A stretch of DNA of 64,000 bases from Christiangramia echinicola DSM 19838 (lineage in GTDB: Bacteria > Bacteroidota > Bacteroidia > Flavobacteriales > Flavobacteriaceae). Below are positions 45,467 to 53,641 of the stretch, piece by piece; positions within the stretch are counted from its first letter, which is position 1; each line of letters starts with the position of its first letter. Where the stretch lies: NCBI RefSeq assembly GCF_000423065.1, contig NZ_KE383973.1, positions 95,141-159,140 of the forward strand, in the 5' to 3' direction. Position numbers and translations under genes: made by a program. The notes under the pieces were generated by a model that made no database searches, was not told the origin of the DNA, and saw nothing but the letters and a program-made list of their open reading frames with translations.

Positions 45467-45744
45467 AGATTATTAAGTCAGGTTTCAACGTCACCCTGAA
45501 TTTATTTCAGGGTCTTTATGTAGAGATGCTGAAACAAGTTCAGCATGACGTGTTTAAGATGAGATTCTTGATTACGAAACTTTTGTCATTTCGAAGAAGC
45601 AAAGCGACTGAGAAATCTCTTAGGAGTTTTACTGTATATTATTTAAAATTCTTTCACATCAGATTTCTCCCGATGGTCGAAATGACCTAAGTGGTGTAAA
45701 AAGTACTGTCATTTCGAAGAAGCAAAGCGACTGAGAAATCTACC
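45467..45744. repeat. Palindromic repeats on one side of the GIY-YIG gene (elements A and B)
   Basis: Element A (45489-45629) contains a three-way-junction-like unit: outer arms CGTCA/TGACG (45489-45550) enclosing hairpins ACCCTGAA/TTCAGGGT and TGCTGAA/TTCAGCA, then GTCATTTCGA...GAGAAATCTC. Element B (45661-45741) is AGATTTCTC and TCGAAATGAC paired with GTCATTTCGA and GAGAAATCT. B ends 3 bases before the GIY-YIG stop codon. Confidence 0.85.
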
Positions 45745-46041
45745 TTATAAAATGTCTCTTTCTAAAAACTGCCACTCAGGATTAAAGTCCCCGATCAAAT
45801 TTAATTTCTTTTCTCTTCTCCACTTCTTAATCGTTTTTTCTCTGATTATAGCTTCAGATGCATTGTTGAACTTTTCGAAATATATGAGATGATAACAATT
45901 GTACTTACCTGCAAAAGAAAGTTTTGAATGGACGCTATCCCTGTAATGTTGATCTAGCCGAATGTTTAGGTTATTTGTAATTCCTATATATAGAACTGAC
46001 CTTTTTTCATTAGTGACGATATAAACAAAATAATCTTGCAT
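45745..46041 (-). CDS. Solo GIY-YIG endonuclease domain protein
   Basis: The 98-residue protein consists only of a GIY-YIG nuclease domain of the YhbQ/UPF0213 type. The core is VYI (residues 6-8) and YIG (18-20), followed by NIRLDQH with the catalytic Arg, and REKTIKKW with the metal-binding Glu; all are intact. The gene has no core-gene partner. It is bracketed by two near-identical 80-bp palindromes lying within 3 bases of its start and stop codons, suggesting gene and repeats move or duplicate together. Confidence 0.85.
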   Translation of the reverse strand: MQDYFVYIVTNEKRSVLYIGITNNLNIRLDQHYRDSVHSKLSFAGKYNCYHLIYFEKFNNASEAIIREKTIKKWRREKKLNLIGDFNPEWQFLERDIL

Positions 46042-46410
46042 ATCAGATTTCTCCCGTTGGTCGAAATGACCTCATTAATTAAAGTACTGTCATTTCGAAG
46101 AAGCAAAGCGACTGAGAAGTCTCCTGGGTTTTACTTTTAAATCTTTCAAAATTTTTAGGTAACGTTGAATTTATTTCAGGGTCTATATGTAGAGATGCTG
46201 AAACAAGTTCAGCATGACGTGTTGAAGATGAGATTCTTGATTACGAAACTTTTGTCATTTCGAAGAAGCAAAGCGACTGAGAAATCTCTTAGGAGTTTAT
46301 ATTAAATTCTGAAAAAGCTTAATTTTAGTTTTAGTCGTCACCCTGAATTTATTTCAGGGTCTCACATTTGAACTACTGAATCCAGTTTAGCATGACGAAC
46401 TTCATATGTT
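46042..46410. repeat. Palindromic repeats on the other side of the GIY-YIG gene (B', A' and a third unit)
   Basis: B' (46045-46122) copies B, differing at few positions outside the stems. A' (46161-46298) copies A in the same orientation, including non-palindromic spacer (GATTCTTGATTACGAAACTT). A further CGTCA...TGACG unit is at 46336-46397. No gene is seen in this stretch. Confidence 0.85.
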
Positions 46411-46887
46411 TTATTTTTTCTTCACAAAATATGCAACTATAGCCGAGGTAACAACACCAACCACAAGAGCAAAGAAAAAAGACTGGATTACATAAGAAGT
46501 TAGATTAAAATATTCTTCTGCTGCTTCCTGGGTCATAGCACCACTTTCAACTGAATAAGCTATCACATTGTCAAAATAATCTGGCGTGATAAATTCATGA
46601 GTTACATATTGAGCCAGGGGTGATAAAATAGCTACTACAATGCTTATCACAATCCCCGAAATGAATCCCTGAGTCCAGGTCATTGTTCCGTTAAAATAAT
46701 TCTTACGTTTATCCAGTAACGCCAGGACATACAGTGCAATAGCAATTATTGCAAAGAAATTGGTATAAATTGCGTGTTGGGCTATGTTCTCATCATGCCA
46801 TCCCAGGCCTTTTTCCAGGAACATCCAAACAAGAGATACAAGGCTGAAGATGATCCCCCATTTAATTTCAATAGAATACTTTTTCAT
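46411..46887 (-). CDS. DUF4199 membrane protein
   Basis: The 158-residue protein has four membrane helices. KWGIIFSLVSLVWMFLEK at the start, WTQGFISGIVISIVVAILSPLAQYVTHEFITPDYF near residue 75 (quoted in part: GFISGIVISIVVAILSP) and a final FFFALVVGVVTSAIVAYFVKKK are typical of DUF4199, an uncharacterised inner-membrane family of Bacteroidota. It lies between the repeat cluster and the DUF6249-like gene. Confidence 0.82.
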   Translation of the reverse strand: MKKYSIEIKWGIIFSLVSLVWMFLEKGLGWHDENIAQHAIYTNFFAIIAIALYVLALLDKRKNYFNGTMTWTQGFISGIVISIVVAILSPLAQYVTHEFITPDYFDNVIAYSVESGAMTQEAAEEYFNLTSYVIQSFFFALVVGVVTSAIVAYFVKKK

Positions 46888-46952
46888 TGGTTTGATTGAT
46901 TGGTTTGAATGTTAAAATTAGCAAAATAAGTTTATAGCGTATTAAAAAATAA

Positions 46953-46986
46953 AAAAGACCGTCTGAAAAAGTTTTTCAAACGGTCC
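46953..46986 (-). terminator. Terminator after the DUF6249-like gene
   Basis: On the minus strand GACCGTTTGAAAAA pairs imperfectly with TTTTTCAGACGGTC and is followed by TTTTTTATTTTTTAA, 27 bases past the stop codon of the gene at 47012. Confidence 0.8.
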
Positions 46987-47011
46987 TGTGATGAAATTCC
47001 TAAAAAGTAGA

Positions 47012-47362
47012 TTATGCGTCTTCGTTCAATTTTTTTGTGGCGAAGAACCCGGCGAATAATCCCAGACCTGCTAAAAGAAAAATCGTTCCCGGGTATGCTA
47101 CCTCATCATCTACACCCATATTCATTACGAGTAAATTGGCAATAAAAATCCCAATACCTATTCCAGCAAGTAATAAAGCCAGATTTAAAACAATAACTTT
47201 CCAGATGGGAGTTACATGTTTCTTTTTGCTATAAAAAATACTTGCGTCTGCTCCTTTATCTATAAGAGCAAGACGTTCCCGATTCCTAGCGGAAATGTAT
47301 AGATAAAATATTCCGAAAATTGTTCCGAAAATGATTGGTAATACAATGACTTCTGATCCCAT
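47012..47362 (-). CDS. DUF6249-like small membrane protein
   Basis: The 116-residue protein has three hydrophobic segments (VIVLPIIFGTIFGIFYLYIS; VIVLNLALLLAGIGIGIFIA; GTIFLLAGLGLFAGFFAT), with a basic loop containing RNRERLALIDKGAD between the first two. That RxRLALIEKG-type loop is the mark of DUF6249-like proteins. It is transcribed divergently from a sigma-factor gene across 138 bases and may be linked to its regulon. Confidence 0.7.
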   Translation of the reverse strand: MGSEVIVLPIIFGTIFGIFYLYISARNRERLALIDKGADASIFYSKKKHVTPIWKVIVLNLALLLAGIGIGIFIANLLVMNMGVDDEVAYPGTIFLLAGLGLFAGFFATKKLNEDA

Positions 47363-47500
47363 GATTTCTTAGTTTTTAATGTGAAAATAATGTTCGTTTG
47401 CTATTAGGACGCCACGAGTACCAGACCGGTTACAAAAAAGCGTAAATTTATTTTGAAACTTTTTGTAACCGACCATCGATTAGTGTCGTCACAGTACATA

Positions 47501-48088
47501 ATGATCAAAAACTCTGACCAATATTTAATAGATAAAACTCTGGAAGGAGATACCAGCGCCTTTGGAGAGCTGGTAGATAGGTATCAGAATTTTGTGTACA
47601 CCATTGCGATCAGGATTTTAAAGGTTAGTGAGGAAGCTGAAGAGGTTGCACAGGATAGTTTTATAAAGGCTTATGATTCTTTGAAAACATTTAGAGGAGA
47701 TGCGAAGTTTAGCACCTGGTTATACAGGATCGTTTACCATAAGAGTTTAGACAGGGTTAAGATGAATAAACGTCATAGAGCGTATGAGATTAATGAAGAG
47801 ATCACAGATGATAGTTTAAATCATATTGAGAATGGACTGGAATTCATGCTAAGTGAAGAAAGGACCGGGATTATTAAAAGATGCATTTCAGAATTACCTG
47901 CAGAGGATGCAGTGATCATTACCTTATTTTATTTTGAAGAACAATCTGTGAAAGAGATCTCAAAAGTGACAGATCTTACAGAAGACAATATTAAAATTAA
48001 ATTGTATCGTAGCAGGAAGAAGCTATTTTCGTTATTAGAAAGCTACATCAAACCAGAAATATCAGACAGAAATGGAAAAGCAATTTAA
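47501..48088 (+). CDS. ECF-type RNA polymerase sigma factor
   Basis: The 195-residue protein carries sigma region 2 (FGELVDRYQNFVYTIAIRIL, VAQDSFIKAYDSLKTF, KFSTWLYRIVYHKSLDRVK) and region 4 (LPAEDAVIITLFYFEEQSVKEIS plus HTH). ATG 47501 gives the usual N-terminus; an in-frame TTG at 47453 adds 16 residues with no family support. The start of the following anti-sigma-like gene overlaps by 17 bases, copying the design of the other sigma operon at 42.2 kb. Confidence 0.9.
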   Translation: MIKNSDQYLIDKTLEGDTSAFGELVDRYQNFVYTIAIRILKVSEEAEEVAQDSFIKAYDSLKTFRGDAKFSTWLYRIVYHKSLDRVKMNKRHRAYEINEEITDDSLNHIENGLEFMLSEERTGIIKRCISELPAEDAVIITLFYFEEQSVKEISKVTDLTEDNIKIKLYRSRKKLFSLLESYIKPEISDRNGKAI

Positions 48089-48467
48089 CAAGGAAGACCG
48101 GCTGATGAAAAGCTTGCTGAATGAAGCAGGAACTGAAAAGCCGTCAGGAGACTTTAAAAGTCGAATAATGATGAAGGTGGAGGCTAGAAATGCGGAGATC
48201 AAACCTTATAAGCCTCTTATTTCAAAATCTGTCTGGTGGACCATAGCGGCAGTATTTGCTATTACCAATATAGGAGTATTTTATATGAATTCAGACATTT
48301 CTTTTGCTGGTTTTACCAGTTACCTGGATTTCGAATTTCCGCATCTTTTTGATATGCCTAAGATCAATCTTTCCAGAACTATGCAATATGCAATTGCCTT
48401 TGTAGCGCTGTTCTTTTTACAGGTTCCTTTTTTGAAAAGGTTTATGGACAGGGAGTATAGGTTGTAA
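48072..48467 (+). CDS. Putative anti-sigma factor, membrane protein
   Basis: This 131-residue protein has about 55 cytoplasmic residues (MKSLLNEAGTEKPSGDFKSR is a motif seen at the start of small flavobacterial anti-sigma-like proteins) and two membrane helices (SVWWTIAAVFAITNIGVFYM and MQYAIAFVALFFLQVPFL). The overlap with the sigma gene supports an anti-sigma role; no direct evidence for binding is visible. Confidence 0.65.
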   Translation: MEKQFNKEDRLMKSLLNEAGTEKPSGDFKSRIMMKVEARNAEIKPYKPLISKSVWWTIAAVFAITNIGVFYMNSDISFAGFTSYLDFEFPHLFDMPKINLSRTMQYAIAFVALFFLQVPFLKRFMDREYRL

Positions 48468-48520
48468 GGAATTAACCGAAGATTAGTACGATAATCAAAT
48501 TGTGATTAAATTTTTTTTAA

Positions 48521-48578
48521 TGTCACCCTGAACTTAATTCAGGGTCTCGAAATAGATGCTGAACCAAGTTCAGGTTGG
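48521..48578. repeat. CCCTGAA hairpin unit before the first tandem GIY-YIG copy
   Basis: TGTCACCCTGAA...TTCAGGGTCTC followed by a TGCTGAA...GTTCAGG arm. It is a diverged form of the 62-bp CGTCA...TGACG unit. Confidence 0.75.
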
Positions 48579-48598
48579 TAAAAAGAGGAAGTTGTAGC

Positions 48599-48615
48599 AC
48601 TGAGCCTGTCGAAGT
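48599..48615 (+). repeat. Left 17-bp inverted repeat of GIY-YIG copy 1
   Basis: ACTGAGCCTGTCGAAGT lies 19 bases before the GIY-YIG ATG. It is the exact reverse complement of 48951-48967. With its flanks (GC...GC) it also forms its own hairpin GCACT/AGTGC. Confidence 0.9.
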
Positions 48616-48634
48616 GCATTATTGACGGATAATT

Positions 48635-48937
48635 ATGAAATTCTATTTCGTTTATATTCTTAAGTGCAGTGATGCTTCTTACTATGTAGAGATGACTTCT
48701 AATTTGGGAGAGAGAATGAATCAGCATAATGCCGGGGAATTTCCGGAAGCGTATACATATAAAAGAAGACCAGTGAAGATGTGGATAGAACAATTTACAG
48801 ATCCTAAATTAGCATTAGATCAGGAAAAACAAATCAAAGGTTGGAGCAGAAGAAAGAAAGAAGCTTTAATAAAAGAGGATTGGGAAAAATTTAAAGAGTA
48901 TTCTAGAGATTATACTCAATTCGGCAAACCAGATTGA
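48635..48937 (+). CDS. GIY-YIG nuclease copy 1, with altered YIG motif
   Basis: The 100-residue protein is about 90 percent identical by eye to the copy at 49241. The GIY motif is VYI (6-8). The YIG motif, YVG in copy 2, is YVE here: Gly19 is changed to Glu. The catalytic Arg (GERMNQHN) and metal Glu (DQEKQIKGW) remain. One Leu codon is missing near residue 48 (VKMWIEQ against VKLMWIEQ), so the frame is kept. The gene lies between perfect 17-bp inverted repeats. It may be catalytically impaired. Confidence 0.8.
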   Translation: MKFYFVYILKCSDASYYVEMTSNLGERMNQHNAGEFPEAYTYKRRPVKMWIEQFTDPKLALDQEKQIKGWSRRKKEALIKEDWEKFKEYSRDYTQFGKPD

Positions 48938-49240
48938 AAATTCAAACCGGACTTCGACAGGCTCAGTCCTGCATTTAGTTTGAGAAAAACACTCTATATC
49001 AATACTTAACTAAGGACCGATTTAATTATTTAAATTAATTTTAGGAGAATAACCTCACCCTGAACTTGATTGAGGGTCTTATGATAGATGCTGAATCAAG
49101 TTCAGCATGACGGTTTATGATCAACCTCACCCTCAATTTATTTAAAGATCTCTATATGTGATGCTTATTTAAGTTCAGGATGGTAAAAAAGAGGAATTTG
49201 TAGCACTGAGCCTGTCGAAGTGCTTAGTTGACGGATTATT
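48938..49240. repeat. Repeat-filled spacer between the two GIY-YIG copies
   Basis: It contains the right 17-bp inverted repeat of copy 1 (48951-48967), a CGTCA-type unit (49053-49112), a degenerate unit (49123-49184), and the left 17-bp repeat of copy 2 (49205-49221). The unit from one GIY-YIG gene to the next is 606 bp. No other gene is seen. Confidence 0.85.
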
Positions 49241-49546
49241 ATGAAATTGTATACGGTTTATATTCTTAAGTGCAGTGATGCTTCTTACTATGTAGGGATG
49301 ACTTCAGATTTGGGAGAGAGAATGAATCAGCATAATTCGGGTGAATTTCCGGAAGCGTATACATATAAAAGAAGACCAGTGAAGTTGATGTGGATAGAAC
49401 AATTTACAGATCCTAAATTAGCATTAGATCTGGAAAAACGAATCAAAGGTTGGAGCAGAAAAAAGAAGGAGGCTCTTATAAAAAAGGATTGGGAAAAACT
49501 GAAAGAGTATTCTAGAAATTATACTCAGTTCGGCAAACCAGATTGA
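49241..49546 (+). CDS. GIY-YIG nuclease copy 2, intact motifs
   Basis: The 101-residue protein has VYI (6-8), YVG (17-19), GERMNQHN with the catalytic Arg, EAYTYKRRPVKLMW and DLEKRIKGW with the metal-binding Glu, all expected of UPF0213-type solo GIY-YIG nucleases. It is the intact member of a tandem duplication with the gene at 48635. Perfect 17-bp inverted repeats lie 19 bases before the start and 13 bases after the stop. Confidence 0.87.
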   Translation: MKLYTVYILKCSDASYYVGMTSDLGERMNQHNSGEFPEAYTYKRRPVKLMWIEQFTDPKLALDLEKRIKGWSRKKKEALIKKDWEKLKEYSRNYTQFGKPD

Positions 49547-49760
49547 ACATTCAAATCGGACTTCGACAGGCTCAGTCCTGCATTTAGTTTGAGAAAAACA
49601 CTCTATATCAATACTATCAATACTTAGTTTAGTACCGATTTATTTATCGGCTTTAATTTTAGGAGAATAACGTCACCCTGAACTTGATTCAGGGTCTTAC
49701 GAAAGATGCTGAATCAAGTTCAGCATGACGGTTTTAATATGATTTCATTTAGACGGAATA
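49547..49760. repeat. Repeats after GIY-YIG copy 2
   Basis: The right 17-bp repeat ACTTCGACAGGCTCAGT is at 49560-49576, followed by spacer copied from after gene copy 1 and a full CGTCA...TGACG unit at 49671-49730. Confidence 0.85.
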
Positions 49761-49763
49761 AAG

Positions 49764-49796
49764 AAAGTCCTGAAGCTATGAACTTCAGGACTTTTT
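49764..49796. terminator. secA terminator
   Basis: AAAGTCCTGAAG and CTTCAGGACTTT form a 12-bp perfect stem with a 7-base loop, 25 bases after the secA stop codon. T-rich runs are on both sides. Confidence 0.85.
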
Positions 49797-49818
49797 AATT
49801 TTATAATATATCTAATGT

Positions 49819-52800
49819 CTATTCATCTACAAGTACCCAATCTCCTTTGTCCAGAAGTGGAATAGCCTGTTTGAATTTCATGGTCTTGTTTTCACCACTC
49901 ATCACATTCTTGACGGTCACTTTATCGTTTCTACCAATCTTTGGTCGGTCTCTTACGATTGTTTCCGTGATCTCAGGTTGCTGGCGCTGAGTGTTCCCCG
50001 CAGCCCTGCTTTGAGCAGCTCTTTCGTCAAGATTAGGTATATCTTCCTTAGTGGTTTCTACTTTTTCTTTTTGTTTCGTCTGGCGGGCTTCATGAATACT
50101 TGGTGCTCCGCTTGACGGAATTTCTCCTTTGAAAAGGAAAGACATCACATCACGATTCACATTTTCAAGCATAGCTTTAAATAATTCAAAAGCCTCAAAC
50201 TTATAGATCAATAAAGGATCTTTTTGCTCATGCACGGCCAGCTGAACACTCTGTTTCAACTCATCCATTTTTCTTAGGTGAGTTTTCCAGGCGTCATCAA
50301 TAATAGCCAAAGTAATATTCTTTTCGAAATCCTTGATAAGTTGCTTACCTTCTGTCTCGTAGGCCTTTTGAAGATTTGTAACAACCTGAAGCGTTTTAGT
50401 GCCATCGGTAAATGGAACTGAGATTCTCTCGAAATTGTTTCTCTCATCTTCATGAACCTGCTTGATAACCGGGAAGGCACGCTCAGCATTATGAGACATT
50501 TTCTCATCATAATGCTTATAGGCAGCTTTATAAACCTCACCAGCTAGCTTCTGAGCATTCATTTTTTTGAATTCTTCTTCTGAAACAGGAGAACTCATAG
50601 AGAAATTCCTGATCAGCTCAAATTCAAAATTTTTGTAGTCATCTGCAGCTTTGTTCGTTTCTGCAATAGATTCTGAAATATCAAAGATCATATTAGCAAG
50701 ATCCACACGCAGTCTTTCTCCGAATAATGCATGGTAACGACGTTTGTAGATCACCTCACGCTGCGCGTTCATCACATCATCATACTCCAGCAACCTCTTA
50801 CGAACACCAAAGTTATTTTCCTCAACTTTCTTCTGCGCTCTCTCGATAGATTTTGAGATCATCGAGTGCTGAATAACTTCACCTTCCTCAAGACCCATAC
50901 GGTCCATAAGTTTAGCGATTCTTTCAGAACCAAAGAGACGCATCAGGTTGTCTTCCAGCGACACATAGAACTGAGAGCTACCTGGGTCTCCCTGACGACC
51001 TGCACGACCACGTAACTGGCGGTCTACACGTCTGGAGTCGTGACGCTCTGTACCAACGATCGCAAGACCACCGGCTTCCTTCACTTCTTTGCTTAGCTTA
51101 ATATCGGTACCACGACCTGCCATGTTCGTAGCGATCGTTACAATACCAGATACACCAGCTTCGGCAACAATATCAGCCTCTTTTTTATGCATTTTCGCAT
51201 TCAGAACATTGTGAGGTACATTCCTAAGTTTCAGCATACGACTCAGTAATTCTGAGATCTCTACTGAAGTTGTACCAATAAGTACCGGTCTTCCCTTGCT
51301 GGAAAGGTCGGATACATGATCTATAACTGCGTTATATTTTTCTCTTTTGGTCTTATAAACCAAATCTTCCTTGTCATTTCTTGCAATAGGTCTGTTCGTT
51401 GGAATTTCTACAACATCCAGCTCGTAGATCTCCCAGAATTCACCTGCTTCGGTAACCGCAGTACCCGTCATACCGGATAGTTTGCGATACATTCTGAAGT
51501 AATTCTGAAGGGTTACTGTAGCAAAAGTTTGGGTAGCATCCTCGATCTTTACATTTTCCTTTGCCTCAATCGCCTGGTGAAGTCCGTCACTGTAACGACG
51601 ACCTTCCATGATACGACCGGTTTGCTCATCGACAATTTTTACTTTATTGTCCATCACCACATACTCGGTATCCTTTTCGAATAGAGTATAAGATTTAAGC
51701 AATTGTCGTAAAGTGTGAATACGCTCACTCTTAACGCTATATTCCCTGAAAAGTTCTTCTTTCTTTTCCGCCTCCTGTTCAGGTTCAAGGCCTTCGTTCT
51801 CGATCTTGGAAATTTCCATTCCAATTTCAGGCATTACGAAGAAATCCGGATCATCTTTACCAGAAAGGAATTCAATCCCTTTATCGGTAAGATCTATCTG
51901 GTTGCTTTTCTCTTCAATAGTAAAATACAATTCGGCATCAACCTTTGGCATTTCACGGTTGTTGTCCTGCATGTAATGATTTTCGGTTTTCTGAAGCAAT
52001 TGCTTTACACCTTCCTCACTCAGAAATTTAATAAGGGCCTTGTTTTTAGGCAAACCTCGATAAACTCTCAATAACTGAAAACCACCTTCTTTAGTGTCAC
52101 CTTCTTTAATAAGCTTTTTGGCATCTGCAAGAACCTTAACAAGGTATTTACGCTGCACTTCTACGATATTTGCTATCGCAGGTTTAAGCTCCATAAATTC
52201 GTGAGTATCACCTTTCGGCACAGGTCCGGAAATGATCAAGGGCGTACGAGCATCATCAATAAGTACAGAATCGACCTCATCGACGATGGCATAATTATGC
52301 GGTCTCTGTACCAGATCATCTGGTGCGTGAGACATATTATCCCTAAGGTAATCGAAACCAAACTCGTTGTTGGTACCGTAAGTAATATCGGCATTATAAG
52401 CCTTTCTACGTGCCGCAGAATTAGGACGGTGATAATCTATACAGTCTACACTTAAACCATGAAACTGGAAAATTGGTGCCATCCATGCGCTATCACGTTT
52501 TGCAAGGTAGTCGTTAACTGTTACCAGGTGAACCCCATTTCCTGTTAGTGCATTAAGATACATAGGCAAGGTAGCTACAAGGGTTTTACCTTCCCCAGTT
52601 TGCATTTCGGCAATTTTACCCTGATGCATGGCAACACCACCAATTAACTGAACATCATAATGTATCATATCCCAGGTCACCGGCTTTCCTGCGGCATCCC
52701 AGGAATTACTCCATATGGCGTAATCATCTTCTAAAGTAACATAATCTTTCTCTGCCGAGATCTCACGGTCAAAAGTTGAAGCTTTTACTTTAAGTTCAGT

Positions 52801-53178
52801 GTTATTTACGAATCTTTTTGCGGTCTCTTTTACTGTAGCGAAGGCCTCTGGAAGGATCTCATTTAGAACAGCTTCAGAGATCTCGTAAGATTTATCTTTT
52901 AGAGCATCAACTTCAGCATAGATATCTTCCTTTCGGGTGATATCATCAGTTTCATCTGCCTCTATATTTAAAGAAGCTATCTTTTCTTTTACTTCTTTGG
53001 TTGCTTCAGCGATCTTTGCTTTGAATTCAGAAGTCTTAGCTCTAAGTTCATCAATGCTAAGCGCTTCAAATTCAGACTCAAGAGCCTTGATTTTATTTAC
53101 TATGGGTTGTATTTCTTTAACATCTTTCTTCGACTTGTCGCCGACGAAAGCTTTTAATACAGAATCTAAAAAACTCAT
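49819..53178 (-). CDS. secA: Preprotein translocase ATPase SecA
   Basis: SecA drives unfolded proteins through SecYEG. The 1119-residue protein is longer than the E. coli enzyme (901) because of inserts between the helicase domains, a usual trait of Bacteroidota SecA. Walker [15 protein letters not shown] lies near residue 195, the DEAD-like [16 protein letters not shown] near 300, and [12 protein letters not shown] with [13 protein letters not shown] near 700-740. The C-terminus lacks the Cys-rich zinc tail used by E. coli to bind SecB and ends in a short acidic-basic SH3-like strand pattern. It is monocistronic. Confidence 0.96.
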   Translation of the reverse strand: MSFLDSVLKAFVGDKSKKDVKEIQPIVNKIKALESEFEALSIDELRAKTSEFKAKIAEATKEVKEKIASLNIEADETDDITRKEDIYAEVDALKDKSYEISEAVLNEILPEAFATVKETAKRFVNNTELKVKASTFDREISAEKDYVTLEDDYAIWSNSWDAAGKPVTWDMIHYDVQLIGGVAMHQGKIAEMQTGEGKTLVATLPMYLNALTGNGVHLVTVNDYLAKRDSAWMAPIFQFHGLSVDCIDYHRPNSAARRKAYNADITYGTNNEFGFDYLRDNMSHAPDDLVQRPHNYAIVDEVDSVLIDDARTPLIISGPVPKGDTHEFMELKPAIANIVEVQRKYLVKVLADAKKLIKEGDTKEGGFQLLRVYRGLPKNKALIKFLSEEGVKQLLQKTENHYMQDNNREMPKVDAELYFTIEEKSNQIDLTDKGIEFLSGKDDPDFFVMPEIGMEISKIENEGLEPEQEAEKKEELFREYSVKSERIHTLRQLLKSYTLFEKDTEYVVMDNKVKIVDEQTGRIMEGRRYSDGLHQAIEAKENVKIEDATQTFATVTLQNYFRMYRKLSGMTGTAVTEAGEFWEIYELDVVEIPTNRPIARNDKEDLVYKTKREKYNAVIDHVSDLSSKGRPVLIGTTSVEISELLSRMLKLRNVPHNVLNAKMHKKEADIVAEAGVSGIVTIATNMAGRGTDIKLSKEVKEAGGLAIVGTERHDSRRVDRQLRGRAGRQGDPGSSQFYVSLEDNLMRLFGSERIAKLMDRMGLEEGEVIQHSMISKSIERAQKKVEENNFGVRKRLLEYDDVMNAQREVIYKRRYHALFGERLRVDLANMIFDISESIAETNKAADDYKNFEFELIRNFSMSSPVSEEEFKKMNAQKLAGEVYKAAYKHYDEKMSHNAERAFPVIKQVHEDERNNFERISVPFTDGTKTLQVVTNLQKAYETEGKQLIKDFEKNITLAIIDDAWKTHLRKMDELKQSVQLAVHEQKDPLLIYKFEAFELFKAMLENVNRDVMSFLFKGEIPSSGAPSIHEARQTKQKEKVETTKEDIPNLDERAAQSRAAGNTQRQQPEITETIVRDRPKIGRNDKVTVKNVMSGENKTMKFKQAIPLLDKGDWVLVDE

Positions 53179-53203
53179 ATTGGTTTTTTTATTTAAAGGG
53201 GTT

Positions 53204-53211
53204 CAAATTTA
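53204..53211 (-). promoter_or_regulatory. Possible -7 element for secA
   Basis: On the minus strand TAAATTTG fits TAnnTTTG, 25 bases before the secA ATG. No -33 TTG is present at normal spacing. Confidence 0.3.
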
Positions 53212-53216
53212 AGCAA

Positions 53217-53245
53217 AAAAAAAGCCTCATGAATGAGACTTTTCC
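53217..53245 (-). terminator. Terminator after the DUF2795 gene
   Basis: On the minus strand AGTCTCAT and ATGAGGCT pair (one T-G) around TC and are followed by nine T, 22 bases beyond the stop codon. Confidence 0.75.
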
Positions 53246-53267
53246 CTATTTTTTGCGTGTTGTCAAT

Positions 53268-53489
53268 TTAATATTCGTCCTCATTCCAGAGGTAGTCATC
53301 ATCTGTTGGATAATCTGGCCAGATCTCTTCAATAGAATCATAAGAGTCGCCCTCATCCTCTATAGCCTGAAGATTTTCCACAACCTCTAGCGGAGCTCCG
53401 GTTCTGATTGCGTAGTCTATTAACTCATCTTTTGTTGCCGGCCATGGGGCATCACTTAAATAGGATGCTAATTCTAAAGTCCAATACAT
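53268..53489 (-). CDS. DUF2795 small acidic protein
   Basis: The 73-residue protein starts MYWTLELASYLSDAPWPATKDELIDYAIRTGAP, which is the DUF2795 pattern (a short helical domain with LxxAPWPATKxELxDYAxRxGxP). The remainder is very acidic with a WPDYPTDDDYLWNEDEY tail. The function is unknown. It is located upstream of secA on the same strand but separated by a terminator. Confidence 0.8.
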   Translation of the reverse strand: MYWTLELASYLSDAPWPATKDELIDYAIRTGAPLEVVENLQAIEDEGDSYDSIEEIWPDYPTDDDYLWNEDEY

Positions 53490-53641
53490 TGATTAATCGG
53501 GTTTTAAATTTTGGCAAAAATAATTTTTTTACCGTAATAGCCAAGAAAAAAATCTATTATTTGTGCAATAATAATAAGAACATAACAATTAACCGAATTT
53601 TTTGCTGATTTCGCAAGTATAATTTCAGAATTGAGAAGGAT

